NCBI RefSeq assembly: GCF_009741275.1
Contig: NZ_WOWS01000008.1
Span: 1 to 64,000 of the forward strand
DNA: 64,000 nt
Reading direction: 5' to 3'
DNA from: Winogradskyella endarachnes
GTDB taxonomy: Bacteria > Bacteroidota > Bacteroidia > Flavobacteriales > Flavobacteriaceae
Positions within the stretch are counted from its first letter, which is position 1, and each line of letters opens with the position of its first letter. The notes below the pieces were generated by a model. That model worked only from the letters and a program-made list of their open reading frames with translations. It had not been told where the DNA came from and did not search any database. Both the position numbers and the translations under genes were made by a program. Below are positions 55,076-64,000 of this stretch, piece by piece.

Positions 55076-55939
55076 CTAATGATACGTTGAGAAAATTTTA
55101 GTAGCCTCATTGTGAGAACTTTCAAAACACATGGCATTAAGATTGTGTGCTTTTTTCTGTGTGAAGTAAGACAACATTTTTTCCGTTGGCATGTTTCCTG
55201 TTAAATCATCTTTTGCCATTGGGCAACCACCATAGCCTTGTATAGCTCCATCAAATCTAAGACAACCAGCATTGTAGGCTGCATCAATTTTTTCAAACCA
55301 CGTGGTTGGTGTGGTATGCAAATGCGCTCCAAATTCTATCTTGGAATAGGCAGGAATTAAATTTGAAAACAAATAATCAATATTCTCGGCATCTGAACTA
55401 CCAATGGTATCGCTTAAAGACAGGATTTTTACACCCATTTTAGATAAGCGCTCTGTCCACTCACCTACGATATCTACATTCCAAGGATCACCATACGGAT
55501 TACCAAATCCCATAGAAATATACACTACAACTTGCTTATTATTCTTATCTGCAATTTCTAAAATCTCAGAAAGTGTAACTACAGATTGTGCAATAGTTTT
55601 GTGCGTATTCCGCATTTGAAAATTCTCTGAAATAGAAAATGGAAAACCTAAATAGTCAATCTCTGCATGTTTTGAAGCATCTACTGCACCTCTTGTATTA
55701 GCAATAATAGCTAATAACTTACTCACTGTTTTACTTAAATCTAATTGCGCTAAAACCTCCGCCGTATCTACCATTTGCGGAATGGCTTTTGGAGATACAA
55801 AACTTCCAAAATCTATAGTATCAAAACCAACTCTTAGTAAAGATTGAATATATTGTACCTTCTTTTCGGTTGGTATAAATGCCTTAATACCTTGCATAGC
55901 ATCTCTAGGACATTCTATAATTTTAACAGGTTTATTCAT
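55076..55939 (-). CDS. hydroxymethylglutaryl-CoA lyase
   Basis: Cleaves HMG-CoA into acetyl-CoA and acetoacetate, the last step of leucine breakdown. The 287 residues fold as a TIM barrel of the HMGL family: ECPRDAMQGI (the substrate-binding Arg-Asp), VDFGSFVSPKAIPQM-like IDFGSFVSPKAIPQM, LSDTIG, GAHLHTT (metal-binding His pair) and YGGCPMAKDDLTGN (catalytic Cys). Normal length for bacterial members. Stand-alone on the minus strand, 30 bases downstream of the membrane protease gene. Confidence 0.94.
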   Translation of the reverse strand: MNKPVKIIECPRDAMQGIKAFIPTEKKVQYIQSLLRVGFDTIDFGSFVSPKAIPQMVDTAEVLAQLDLSKTVSKLLAIIANTRGAVDASKHAEIDYLGFPFSISENFQMRNTHKTIAQSVVTLSEILEIADKNNKQVVVYISMGFGNPYGDPWNVDIVGEWTERLSKMGVKILSLSDTIGSSDAENIDYLFSNLIPAYSKIEFGAHLHTTPTTWFEKIDAAYNAGCLRFDGAIQGYGGCPMAKDDLTGNMPTEKMLSYFTQKKAHNLNAMCFESSHNEATKIFSTYH

Positions 55940-55969
55940 TGGTTCAAATATACGGTTAAGTATACTGAT

Positions 55970-56734
55970 TTAAAAGCCAATTTTTGAATTGAAAAATGCA
56001 GCACCTAAAAACCCAAACCAGATAGAATAACCTAAAATTCCACCTATTAATCCGGAAATAATAAAGGTAAATCTAAATTTTAAAGGAATAATCTTAAAAA
56101 CCACATAACACGAAATCGCAAATCCTATGATTACAGTTATTATAGGTATTATCCAATCATTAAATCCTAAATATCTCGAAATTCTAAATTCATCACCATA
56201 AAAATTCAACTTATCATAAAGTAATGAACTGTGTGAGGCACTTACAAAATTAAAGATTTCACGTAATGCAAATAATGCCATAAAAACGGCAAGCCAGTCA
56301 ATTAACTCAAAAGCTTGTTTCCATTTTTTTCGTCGTACAAATAATATAAGTAATCCTATACAACTTGTCATAAGTGTTTGTGCTGGTCCTCCAATGGTTA
56401 TCAAAATGGTATGACTTTCTTTAATTGGAGGATATTTTTTTTCTAATAACAGGCTTAATTCTTCAACTTTAGACTTTACTTCAGCTGGCCAATTATTGTA
56501 ATTATTATAATCATACTTATCTACAAACTGATTTATCTCCTTTAAATTTTCATCTTCCAAATAACCGTTTCTATAATAATTAATACTACCATAGTCTAAT
56601 GTGGTATCGTAACCAAAATATTTTGCTACTGCTATGTGTCCAAATTCATGAGTGAGTGTTCCAATTATAATAAATAGAATAAAAGAGGTAACAATAATTA
56701 ATGAGAACTTAGGTAGAAAATTAAATTTTAGCAT
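55970..56734 (-). CDS. M50-like membrane metalloprotease
   Basis: A 254-residue membrane protein with a HEFGH zinc motif (His29-Glu30-Phe31-Gly32-His33) at the end of its first helix and a GGPAQTL turn (about 115-121) in another helix. This placement is that of site-2 protease-like (M50) or M50-B-like families, which act within the membrane. About five to six helices in total. No LDG motif that I can see, so the third zinc ligand is unclear. No PDZ domain. Substrate unknown. The gene starts 4 bases after the LysE-type gene. Confidence 0.75.
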   Translation of the reverse strand: MLKFNFLPKFSLIIVTSFILFIIIGTLTHEFGHIAVAKYFGYDTTLDYGSINYYRNGYLEDENLKEINQFVDKYDYNNYNNWPAEVKSKVEELSLLLEKKYPPIKESHTILITIGGPAQTLMTSCIGLLILFVRRKKWKQAFELIDWLAVFMALFALREIFNFVSASHSSLLYDKLNFYGDEFRISRYLGFNDWIIPIITVIIGFAISCYVVFKIIPLKFRFTFIISGLIGGILGYSIWFGFLGAAFFNSKIGF

Positions 56735-56738
56735 TTTA

Positions 56739-57356
56739 CTAAGTTAATATAAAAACCGCAATACCAATAAATACAACAATCTGCAGCCATTTTAAAATTA
56801 ACCCAGAATTATTATGGTTTAGGGTATAACTTTTTATTTGACCTGCCAACAAAGCAATTGAAGAAAAAACCAAAAACGATACCAGCATAAAAATGCCTCC
56901 TAAGATATAAAATTGAATGACAGTACTCATGGTCTCACTAAACAAAAAACCAGGAAAGAAGGCCAAAAAGAAAATGGTTACTTTAGGATTGAGTACATTC
57001 ATAAAAAAACCTTGCACAAATAATTGTTTCAAACTTTTTTTAGGCACATTTTCTGCCTTTAAACTAATACTAGCATCAGATTTAAAAACCTTATATGCTA
57101 AGTAAAGCAAGTAACAAGCACCTAAAAATTTAATAGTAAAAAACAGATTTTCATTGGCACGTATTATGGCAGAAACACCAAATGCCAATAATGTAGTATG
57201 TACTATACAACCTGTAATTAAACCACAAACGGTTGCCATACCATAAGATTTACCGTTACTTATACTTTGTACTAACACGTATATATTATCTGGTCCTGGT
57301 GAAATAGCCAAAACAGATGTAGCCAATGCAAATGATATAAGAATATCTAAACTCAA
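56739..57356 (-). CDS. LysE-family translocator
   Basis: A 205-residue exporter of the LysE/RhtB family with about six helices. The N-terminal SPGPDNIYVLVQS is the family signature, followed by GLITGCIVHTTLLAFG, the second helix FLGACYLLYLAYKVFKS and LNPKVTIFFLAFFPGF. Members export amino acids such as lysine, homoserine or threonine. The exact cargo is unknown. It follows pyrD by 25 bases and is followed at 4 bases by the membrane protease gene. Confidence 0.92.
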   Translation of the reverse strand: MSLDILISFALATSVLAISPGPDNIYVLVQSISNGKSYGMATVCGLITGCIVHTTLLAFGVSAIIRANENLFFTIKFLGACYLLYLAYKVFKSDASISLKAENVPKKSLKQLFVQGFFMNVLNPKVTIFFLAFFPGFLFSETMSTVIQFYILGGIFMLVSFLVFSSIALLAGQIKSYTLNHNNSGLILKWLQIVVFIGIAVFILT

Positions 57357-57381
57357 ATAAGAATACTAAGAATAAAATAAT

Positions 57382-58410
57382 TTATTTCAACAACGCTTTA
57401 TTAATGCGTTTTATCAAAGTAGGTCCTTCATAAATAAATCCTGTATAAACCTGTACCAAATCTGCTCCTGCATTAATTTTTTCTAACGCATCTTCAGCAG
57501 AGTGTATACCTCCAACACCTATAATAGGAAATGCTTTATTGCTTTTATCTGCTAAGTACTTAATTACTTTGGTAGATTTTGATTTTATGGGTTGTCCGCT
57601 TAAACCTCCATTACCAATAGCTTCTAATTGTTGCGTCGAAGCTTTTAAGCCTGTTCTGTCAGTAGAGGTGTTACTAGCAATAACGCCATCTAAATTAGTT
57701 TCTGCAATAAGTTCAATAATTTCATCTAACTGCACATTATTTAAATCTGGTGCTATTTTAAGAAGAATTGGCTTTTGTTTTGAAAATGTTGAATTTGCTT
57801 TCTGAACACTAGAGATCAACTCTAATAAATAATCCTTATCGTTTAATTTGGCATGGCTTCCTACATTAGGACAACTTACATTCAAAACAAAATAATCTAC
57901 ATAAGGATGCAATGCGTTAAAACACTCTAAGTAATCTTTAGTATAATCCTCTGGTAACGTTTGGGTATTTTTACCAATGTTTCCTCCTATTATAAGTTGT
58001 CCTTTATTTTTTTTAAGTTGGGAAATAGCCGCTTCTAAACCTTCATTATTAAAACCCATTCGGTTAATAATACCTTTATCTGCTTTTAATCGAAACAAAC
58101 GTTGCTTAGGGTTTCCTTCTTGAGCTTTAGGTGTAACAGTACCAATTTCAATAAAACCAAAACCAAAGTTTGCTAAATCATTATATAAAACCGCATTTTT
58201 ATCAAATCCTGCTGCTAAACCAACCGGGTTTTTAAATGTTAACCCAAATAATTCTCGTTCTAATCGTTTGTCGTTAATTACGTATAAGCTTTTAAATAAA
58301 CTTTTAATTCCAGGAATTTTAGATAAGTTTCTAATTAAAGAAAAAGTAAAGTAATGGACTTTCTCTGGATCAAAACAGAATAAAATGGGTCTAATAATAG
58401 CTTTATACAT
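57382..58410 (-). CDS. pyrD: dihydroorotate dehydrogenase (quinone)
   Basis: Class 2, membrane-associated enzyme of pyrimidine synthesis that passes electrons to quinone. The 342 residues open with the helical membrane-binding part ([20 protein letters not shown]), then [54 protein letters not shown] with the catalytic Ser, and [28 protein letters not shown]. The ATG at 58410 is used in place of the upstream one at 58431 because it fits the family start. Menaquinone is the expected acceptor in Bacteroidota. Confidence 0.96.
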   Translation of the reverse strand: MYKAIIRPILFCFDPEKVHYFTFSLIRNLSKIPGIKSLFKSLYVINDKRLERELFGLTFKNPVGLAAGFDKNAVLYNDLANFGFGFIEIGTVTPKAQEGNPKQRLFRLKADKGIINRMGFNNEGLEAAISQLKKNKGQLIIGGNIGKNTQTLPEDYTKDYLECFNALHPYVDYFVLNVSCPNVGSHAKLNDKDYLLELISSVQKANSTFSKQKPILLKIAPDLNNVQLDEIIELIAETNLDGVIASNTSTDRTGLKASTQQLEAIGNGGLSGQPIKSKSTKVIKYLADKSNKAFPIIGVGGIHSAEDALEKINAGADLVQVYTGFIYEGPTLIKRINKALLK

Positions 58411-58512
58411 AGCATAGATTTTGCAATGCAAAAATACACATCTTCTTTATTAATGAAGTAATAATTTTATCATAAACTGTCCAATATCATTTTATTAACT
58501 TTTTAATTTAAT

Positions 58513-58520
58513 TAACTTTG
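58513..58520 (+). promoter_or_regulatory. -7 element of the universal stress protein gene
   Basis: TAACTTTG matches TAnnTTTG, 28 bases before the ATG at 58549. A -33 element is not clear. Confidence 0.5.
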
Positions 58521-58548
58521 AAAAACTAATCAAAATAAAATTACAATC

Positions 58549-59379
58549 ATGAAAAAAATTATTGTCCCAGTAGATTTCTCTGAGTATTCTGAATATGCTT
58601 TAGAAACAGCAGCTGCATTAGCAAAACAGCATCAATCAGAATTAATAGTTATGCATATGTTAGAGATGTCTGAATCTATTCTATCATCTAGTAGTGATAA
58701 ACGTGGTGAAGAAAATGCATTTATGCTTATGGTTGCCAATAAAAAGTTTGAAGCATTCTTAGACAAACCATTTTTAGAAAATATTAATGTTACACCTTTA
58801 GTTAAATACCATAAAGTTTTAAAAGAGGTAGCTTTAGTTGCCAAGGAAGAAGATGCAGATATTATTGTAATGGGTTCTAGAGGTCATAGTGATCATGACG
58901 GTATTTTTACTGGATCTAACACTGAAAAAGTTGTGAGATATAGTGAAACACCTGTTTTAGTTGTAAAATCGCCATTAACATCTGTAGATTTTAATCATAT
59001 TGTTTTAGCATGCGATTTCTCAGAAGAAAGTGGTCCTTCCGTAAAAGAAGCTATTAAGTTGCTGTCTAAATTAGGTGAAAAAATTACCTTACTACATATT
59101 AATGCTCCTACTTTAGGATTTTTAAGTACTGATGAAATAGATGATAAGATTGCCAAATTTTTAGAAATTGCAAATCTTGATGCATCAGAATTAAATATTG
59201 ATAGAATTTCTGATCACAATGTAGAAGATGGTATTCTTAGCTATGCAAAAAGAGAAAATGCAGATGCTTTGTCTATGATAACGCATGGTAGAACTGGTTT
59301 AAGTCATTTCTTTGGCGGAAGTATTTCTGAAGATGTTGTAAACCACACTAAACTACCTGTTATAACTTTTAAACTTTAA
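58549..59379 (+). CDS. tandem universal stress protein
   Basis: A 276-residue protein with two UspA domains. The first starts [24 protein letters not shown] and ends with the nucleotide motif around [31 protein letters not shown]; the second starts [20 protein letters not shown] and ends with [28 protein letters not shown]. Both ends resemble the ATP-binding G-2x-G-9x-G(S/T) pattern, the first being more complete. Cytoplasmic stress-tolerance factor; its exact effect is unknown. The stop lies 10 bases before pepT. Confidence 0.93.
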   Translation: MKKIIVPVDFSEYSEYALETAAALAKQHQSELIVMHMLEMSESILSSSSDKRGEENAFMLMVANKKFEAFLDKPFLENINVTPLVKYHKVLKEVALVAKEEDADIIVMGSRGHSDHDGIFTGSNTEKVVRYSETPVLVVKSPLTSVDFNHIVLACDFSEESGPSVKEAIKLLSKLGEKITLLHINAPTLGFLSTDEIDDKIAKFLEIANLDASELNIDRISDHNVEDGILSYAKRENADALSMITHGRTGLSHFFGGSISEDVVNHTKLPVITFKL

Positions 59380-59389
59380 TAAAAAATTT

Positions 59390-60619
59390 ATGCAGCATAT
59401 TATAGATCGCTTTATAAGTTATATCACTATAGATACAGAATCTGACCCAAATTCTCACACCACACCAAGTACAGAAAAACAATGGGATTTAGCTAATAAA
59501 TTAGTTGAAGAACTAAAAGCTATTGGCTTAAGTGATGTTACCATAGACGACAATGCTTACATAATGGCAACTTTACCTAGTAATGTAGACCATGAAGTAC
59601 CTACAATTGGTTTTATTTCGCATTTTGATACGTCTCCAGATTTTACTGGTGCTAACATAAAACCTCAAATAATTGAGAATTATGATGGTAAAGACATTAT
59701 TCTTAATGCTGAACAGAACATCGTTTTATCTCCAGATTATTTTGAAGATTTATTAATGTACAAAGGTCAAACGTTAATTACAACAGATGGCACTACCCTT
59801 TTGGGTGCAGATGACAAAGCCGGAATTACCGAAATTGTTACAGCCATGGAATACCTTATTAATCATCCTGAAATTAAACACGGAACCATTAAAGTTGGTT
59901 TTACACCAGATGAAGAAATTGGTAGAGGCGCTCACAAATTTGATGTAGAAAAATTTGGTGCAGAATGGGCATATACCATGGATGGCAGCCAAGTTGGCGA
60001 GCTAGAATATGAAAACTTTAATGCTGCTGGTGCAAAAATTACTGTAAAAGGTAAAATTGTACATCCTGGTTATGCAAAAGGCAAAATGATTAACTCAATG
60101 TATTATGCTTCTGAATTTATAAACGCCTTACCAAGATTAGAGACACCAGAACATACGGAAGGCTATGAAGGTTTTTTTCATTTACATCATATAGAAGGTG
60201 AAGTTGAACAAACTACCCTTCAATATATAATAAGAGATCACGACAAAACAAAATTTGAAGCACGCAAAGCTTTAATGCAAAAGATAGTTGATGATTTAAA
60301 TACCACCTATGAAAGCGAAGTTTTTACGTTAGAACTGAAGGACCAATACTTCAACATGAAAGAAAAAGTGGAGCCTGTAATGCATATTGTAGACATTGCA
60401 GAAGAAGCTATGAAAGCTGTTGGTGTTACTCCACTAATAAAAGCTATTAGAGGCGGAACCGATGGTTCTCAACTTTCTTATATGGGTTTGCCATGCCCTA
60501 ACATTTTTGCAGGTGGGCATAACTTCCATGGTCGTTATGAGTATGTACCAGTAGAAAGTATACAAAAAGCCATTGAAGTTATTGTAAAAATTGCAGAGAT
60601 AACGGCTTTAAAAAAATAA
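59390..60619 (+). CDS. pepT: peptidase T (tripeptide aminopeptidase)
   Basis: Di-zinc M20B exopeptidase that removes the N-terminal residue of tripeptides. The 409 residues contain [14 protein letters not shown] (first zinc His and catalytic Asp), [13 protein letters not shown] (bridging Asp), [10 protein letters not shown] (catalytic Glu and zinc Glu), the [13 protein letters not shown] dimerisation lid region and [12 protein letters not shown] (C-terminal zinc His). Normal length. Located 10 bases after the universal stress protein gene and closed by a terminator. Confidence 0.95.
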   Translation: MQHIIDRFISYITIDTESDPNSHTTPSTEKQWDLANKLVEELKAIGLSDVTIDDNAYIMATLPSNVDHEVPTIGFISHFDTSPDFTGANIKPQIIENYDGKDIILNAEQNIVLSPDYFEDLLMYKGQTLITTDGTTLLGADDKAGITEIVTAMEYLINHPEIKHGTIKVGFTPDEEIGRGAHKFDVEKFGAEWAYTMDGSQVGELEYENFNAAGAKITVKGKIVHPGYAKGKMINSMYYASEFINALPRLETPEHTEGYEGFFHLHHIEGEVEQTTLQYIIRDHDKTKFEARKALMQKIVDDLNTTYESEVFTLELKDQYFNMKEKVEPVMHIVDIAEEAMKAVGVTPLIKAIRGGTDGSQLSYMGLPCPNIFAGGHNFHGRYEYVPVESIQKAIEVIVKIAEITALKK

Positions 60620-60640
60620 ATACACCTTACTCATATTACT

Positions 60641-60687
60641 AATAAGCAGCGAATTAAAAATTATTTTAGTTTGCTGCTTATTTTTTT
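60641..60687 (+). terminator. terminator of pepT
   Basis: AATAAGCAGC / GCTGCTTATT stem with an inner AT-rich part that can pair further, followed by a seven-T run. 22 bases after the pepT stop. Confidence 0.85.
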
Positions 60688-60729
60688 GTACGTAATTTTA
60701 AACCTCTTATTTAATTTAAACCGAAACCT

Positions 60730-61098
60730 ATGAGTACTACAACACCAGAACACGATGATCGTGTAGCTAAATTAACCTTTGCTTCAGTATATCCTCATTA
60801 TATTTCAAAAATTCAAAAGAAAGGAAGAACTTTAGCAGAATTACATGAAGTTATTGAATGGTTAACGGGTTATAATGAAATTAAACTTCAAGAACTTATA
60901 GATACTAAAGTTACGTTTAAAACCTTTTTTGAAAATGCAACTTTACATCCTAACGCCCATCTCATTAAAGGTGTAATTTGTGGTTATAGAATAGAAGATA
61001 TTGAAACACAATTAACAAGAGAAACCAGATATTTAGATAAACTAGTGGATGAATTAGCACGAGGCAGAAAAATGGAAAAAATTTTACGAACAGCATAA
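60730..61098 (+). CDS. DUF2200 family protein
   Basis: A 122-residue soluble protein. The pattern RVAKLTFASVYPHYISKIQKKGRTLAELHEVIEWLTGY, LHPNAHLIKGVICGYRIEDIE and the end LVDELARGRKMEKILR is that of DUF2200, a conserved family without an assigned function. Mostly helical. It stands alone between the pepT terminator and the type IX-secreted protein. Confidence 0.88.
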   Translation: MSTTTPEHDDRVAKLTFASVYPHYISKIQKKGRTLAELHEVIEWLTGYNEIKLQELIDTKVTFKTFFENATLHPNAHLIKGVICGYRIEDIETQLTRETRYLDKLVDELARGRKMEKILRTA

Positions 61099-61169
61099 CT
61101 TAAAAAACATAAAAGGTTTACAAATTGTATATTGAAACATAGTAGTCGTTTAAAAATTAAATTTTTGTT

Positions 61170-62771
61170 ATGGATTTAAAAAAAATAAAATTTAAGCATA
61201 CAATAACCATTATATTCACAGTTTATTTATTAGCAAGTTACGGTCAAAATCAAAACTTATCTAATGGTGTTATTTTTGATGGAGAACCTTACTTGTCTAT
61301 TAATCCTTTTAACTCACAGCACATCGTAGTAGCATGGATGGGTTGGGTTAACTTATCAAATAAGTTTAAAATTAAAATAAAATCGAGTTTTGATGGTGGA
61401 GAAACATGGAGTACAACCTCAGAATTACCACATACTGTTAGTGGATACACTTCTGCTGACCCATCAATAGATTTTAATCAAAATGGAGAAGTCTTTGTTT
61501 GTTATATTGATTTTACAGGAACAGAAGCTCCTGTAACTGGTGGAGTTTATGTAAGTAAGTCTACTGATGGAGGCTTAACATGGAATACTCCTACTGAAGT
61601 TATTAATACCAATTACGACGGAACAAAATGGCCAATTGATAGACCATGGATGGTCATTGATAAATCAGCTAGTGTTAATAGTGGTAACATTTATGTTACT
61701 ACCATGAATCTCAATAGAGACAACCCAAGTTTTAATCCTTATTTATCTATTTCAAACGATTCTGGTAATAGTTTTACAACCACATACATTGATGCTGTTG
61801 GGTGGTTAGCAGGCAGTATTAACCCCTTACCTATGTGTTCTCCTGCTGTAAGTTCTAATGGTATTTTTTACGGTGTTTATCCATCATTTGTGTTAACGCA
61901 AAGTCTATATGCTCAAGCTTTTTTAGCAACGTCAATTGATGCAGGTTCTACTTTTACCTATAACACAACAATAACGCACACAACTCCAACCAATATTGGT
62001 AATTATTCGTATGCAAAAAAAGCAAGTCTATTACTCTGCAACCCATCTAATGCTAGTCATTTAGCCTATATATACTTAAGTGCAGAACTTGGCGATTTAG
62101 ACGTTTTTTTAATTGAATCTCTTAATGCTGGCGTTAATTGGACCACACCAACACGAATTAATGATGATCCAATTGGTAATAATCGAATGCAAGATTTAAT
62201 TTGGGGTGATTTTGACTCAGATGGCGATTTAGTTATTAGCTGGCGAGATCGTAGAAATGGAACAGATGGTACTTTTCAAAATCCATCAGAAATTTGGGCA
62301 TCGTATAGAAGTCATACAGCAACGGAATTTTCACCAAATTTTCAAATCACCAATCAATTAGTGTCTTTTGACACAGATTTAGAACATGCCGGAAATGATT
62401 TTATGTCTATAAAAACTCAAGATGATATTCTATACGCAGCTTGGGGAGATCCAAGAGATGGTGAATTAAATATATGGTTTCAACGTTTGGCAACAGATGG
62501 AACGGTGTTATCTATTAACCAAATTTCTTCCGAAAAAATACCTGATATATTTATCTATCCTAATCCAACAATGTCTAAAATAAGTATTGAAAGTGATGCT
62601 TTAAAAAAAGTAATTATTTATGATTTATCGGGTAAAGTATTGCTTACCAAAACAAACAATAATAATATTAACGTTATTGAAATTAACACCGAAACATATC
62701 CTTCAGGAACTTATATCATTGAAGTCACCACCTCTGAAACAACATATACTAAAAAGGTAGTGAAACATTAA
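61170..62771 (+). CDS. type IX-secreted Asp-box (sialidase-like) protein
   Basis: A 533-residue exported protein (signal peptide near LLASYGQ). The body is a beta-propeller with five Asp-box repeats: SSFDGGETWST, STDGGLTWNT, SNDSGNSFTT, SIDAGSTFTY and SLNAGVNWTT, as in sialidase and BNR proteins. I do not see the arginine triad pattern (FRIP) of true sialidases, so catalysis is uncertain; carbohydrate or protein binding is equally possible. The last 75 residues (from IFIYPNPTMSKI to TTYTKKVVKH) are a type IX secretion tail of type A, directing it to the cell surface or outside. Confidence 0.88.
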   Translation: MDLKKIKFKHTITIIFTVYLLASYGQNQNLSNGVIFDGEPYLSINPFNSQHIVVAWMGWVNLSNKFKIKIKSSFDGGETWSTTSELPHTVSGYTSADPSIDFNQNGEVFVCYIDFTGTEAPVTGGVYVSKSTDGGLTWNTPTEVINTNYDGTKWPIDRPWMVIDKSASVNSGNIYVTTMNLNRDNPSFNPYLSISNDSGNSFTTTYIDAVGWLAGSINPLPMCSPAVSSNGIFYGVYPSFVLTQSLYAQAFLATSIDAGSTFTYNTTITHTTPTNIGNYSYAKKASLLLCNPSNASHLAYIYLSAELGDLDVFLIESLNAGVNWTTPTRINDDPIGNNRMQDLIWGDFDSDGDLVISWRDRRNGTDGTFQNPSEIWASYRSHTATEFSPNFQITNQLVSFDTDLEHAGNDFMSIKTQDDILYAAWGDPRDGELNIWFQRLATDGTVLSINQISSEKIPDIFIYPNPTMSKISIESDALKKVIIYDLSGKVLLTKTNNNNINVIEINTETYPSGTYIIEVTTSETTYTKKVVKH

Positions 62772-62802
62772 TTATAAAGTTGAAAGAATACTACTTTTTA
62801 CC

Positions 62803-63399
62803 ATGAAAAAAATTAATAACGTAGAGGAATACATCGAAGAAAACCCTCACTTTTCTAAAGAAATTAAAATACTACGAAATATTATTAATTCAACTGAATT
62901 AAAAGAAACTATAAAATGGCATATGCCAACGTATTGTTTAAAAGGTAAAAACGTTTTAGGTCTTGGTGCATTTAAAAATCATTTTTGCATTTGGTTTCAT
63001 CAAGGTGTATTTTTAAAAGACGATAAGCAATTGCTTTTTAATGCACAAGAAAACAAAACCAAAGCTATGCGGCAAATGCGGTTTAATTCTGCTACAGACA
63101 TTAATGAAGCAGTAATCTTAACCTATGTAAAAGAAGCAATAAAAAATCAACAATTAGGGCGCGTATTAAAACCACAACGTAAACCGAAGTCAGTGGAAAT
63201 TCCGGATGCATTAAAATCAACTTTTAAAACTAATAGTTTACTTAAAAGCACTTTTAAAGAGCTCTCCCCTTCTAAACAACGTGAATACTGCACGTATATA
63301 TCTGAAGCAAAACGAGATTCAACCAAACAAAAGCGACTAGATAAAATTATACCAATGATAACCTCAAAAAAAGGTTTAAATGATAAATATATTGGTTGA
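62803..63399 (+). CDS. DUF1801/YdeI-family protein
   Basis: A 198-residue cytoplasmic protein. The N-terminal half (YIEENPHFSKEIKILRNIINS, TIKWHMPTYCLKGKNVLGLGAFKNHFCIWF) is the DUF1801 fold; the C-terminal half (IPDALKSTF, FKELSPSKQREYCTYISEAKRDSTKQKRLDKII) is the bacteriocin-protection YdeI/OmdA-like helical part. The combination is common. Function uncertain. Convergent with yajC across a bidirectional terminator. Confidence 0.87.
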   Translation: MKKINNVEEYIEENPHFSKEIKILRNIINSTELKETIKWHMPTYCLKGKNVLGLGAFKNHFCIWFHQGVFLKDDKQLLFNAQENKTKAMRQMRFNSATDINEAVILTYVKEAIKNQQLGRVLKPQRKPKSVEIPDALKSTFKTNSLLKSTFKELSPSKQREYCTYISEAKRDSTKQKRLDKIIPMITSKKGLNDKYIG

Positions 63400-63441
63400 T
63401 GATTAGATTGATTAGAGATTAAAAAATACGTCGTTAAAAAA

Positions 63442-63475
63442 CAAAAAAGACTGTTCATTTAAGAACAGTCTTTTT
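63442..63475. terminator. bidirectional terminator
   Basis: Perfect inverted repeat AAAAAGACTGTTC / GAACAGTCTTTTT (13 pairs) with a 6-base loop, A run left and T run right, between convergent genes. Confidence 0.92.
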
Positions 63476-63497
63476 AAATATTATACTATGCTTTAGC

Positions 63498-63788
63498 TTA
63501 CTTTTTAGTAGCTGGCGTATTTAATTTATTACTCATTTCCATTGAAATTGCAGAACGGTCAAATTTAATTTTTCCGGCTAACGTTTCAATCACACAAGAA
63601 TGATCTTTATCATTTAACTCTACAACTTTTCCGTGCATTCCACTTTTTGTAACAATACGGTCTCCACGTTTTAATTCTGCGGCAAACTTTTTTTCTTGTT
63701 TAGTACGTTTCATTTGTGGTGCAATCATAAAGAAATACATCACTGCAAAAATGGCGATAAACGGTAAAAACGACCCTAATGATTCCAT
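63498..63788 (-). CDS. yajC: preprotein translocase accessory subunit YajC
   Basis: A 96-residue inner-membrane protein of the SecDF-YajC complex. One N-terminal helix (SFLPFIAIFAVMYFFMIAPQMKR) and a soluble domain with KKFAAELKRGDRIVTKSGMHGKVVEL, the family signature. It follows the DUF1573-type gene by 17 bases, an order usual in Flavobacteria. Confidence 0.95.
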   Translation of the reverse strand: MESLGSFLPFIAIFAVMYFFMIAPQMKRTKQEKKFAAELKRGDRIVTKSGMHGKVVELNDKDHSCVIETLAGKIKFDRSAISMEMSNKLNTPATKK

Positions 63789-63805
63789 TTAGTAAATTTA
63801 AATAA

Positions 63806-64000
63806 TTAATCGTGATTATGACCTTCGTGTCCTGGTTGCGTACTAGATTTTACAGGGCTTGTATTATTTACCGATAATGGATTAATTGTAGCCTTACCTG
63901 CTGGAGCCGCTTTAGCTGGTGCATTTGGGTCTTGAGCAATCTGTGCTGTAATTTTAACCATTTCTTTACCAGTCTCTGTATTTGTTGTCATTGTAATAGA
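63806..64000 (-). CDS. C-terminal end of a DUF1573-type protein (cut by window edge)
   Basis: The frame is open to the window end and continues beyond it; an internal ATG at 63991 is not the start. The visible 64 residues read SITMTTNTETGKEMVKITAQIAQ, the typical last strands of a DUF1573 immunoglobulin-like domain, then a Pro/Ala-rich tail and a His-containing end (GHEGHNHD). The position directly upstream of yajC agrees with the usual Flavobacterial gene order. The N-terminal part, expected to carry a signal peptide, lies outside. Confidence 0.75.
   Translation of the reverse strand, partial: SITMTTNTETGKEMVKITAQIAQDPNAPAKAAPAGKATINPLSVNNTSPVKSSTQPGHEGHNHD

Noticed and set aside
1-64000. 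CRISPR arrays, transposases, integrases or phage genes
   Set aside because: Looked for spaced repeats and recombinase motifs on both strands; found none. Gene content and base composition are even throughout.

Overview
The window is a chromosomal segment of a bacterium of the Bacteroidota, almost certainly a marine-type Flavobacteriaceae; the genus cannot be fixed from sequence alone. Supporting signs are the low GC content (roughly one third), promoters of the Bacteroidota form TAnnTTTG, a secreted protein with a type IX secretion tail, many SCSSDDD-type lipoproteins, SurA-like and FKBP-type secreted isomerases, a FecA-like TonB receptor, and a carotenoid cluster headed by a MerR/B12 regulator. 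I see no transposase, integrase, phage gene or CRISPR array.

Layout. 0.2-3.5 kb: translation operon thrS-infC-rpmI-rplT, with infC lacking any ATG/GTG/TTG start. 3.5-6.4 kb: HAD phosphatase, YjbQ protein, a decayed EF-hand gene (two in-frame stops) and a secreted amidotransferase-fold protein. 6.5-13.5 kb, minus strand: AI-2E permease, dnaB, accA, EamA transporter, LptF/LptG permease, tgt. 13.8-19.6 kb: split transketolase, a porin-like barrel, FKBP lipoprotein, S4 protein/methyltransferase/phosphoribosyltransferase, shikimate kinase. 19.7-20.3 kb: two identical tRNA-Lys genes and a tRNA-Leu.

20.5-24.2 kb: a carotenoid operon, CarH-like B12 photoreceptor regulator, crtI, crtB and crtZ. The lycopene cyclase crtY lies alone 14 kb away (38.2-39.4 kb), so the window encodes the steps from GGPP to zeaxanthin. 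24.2-37.2 kb, minus strand: TlpA thioredoxin, a lipoprotein with a doubled domain, a Crp/Fnr regulator, two unrelated aconitases next to each other, a MoxR ATPase, and a row of three periplasmic chaperone/isomerase-type genes. 37.5-44.6 kb: small genes, SRAP (abasic-site shield), a barrel, AraC regulator with MFS transporter, guaB.

44.8-54.9 kb is the most interesting region: two convergent gene sets encoding three imelysin-family lipoproteins, a di-haem oxidoreductase, a FecA-like TonB receptor, a DUF4856-like lipoprotein and a multi-pass protein that resembles vitamin K-dependent gamma-glutamyl carboxylase, including candidate catalytic Lys and His. I read it as an uncharacterised envelope metal (probably iron) acquisition locus with a possible protein-modifying enzyme. 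55-64 kb: HMG-CoA lyase, an M50-like membrane protease, LysE exporter, pyrD, tandem universal stress protein, pepT, DUF2200, a type IX-secreted Asp-box (sialidase-like) protein, a YdeI/DUF1801 protein, yajC and the 3' end of a DUF1573-type gene cut by the window edge.
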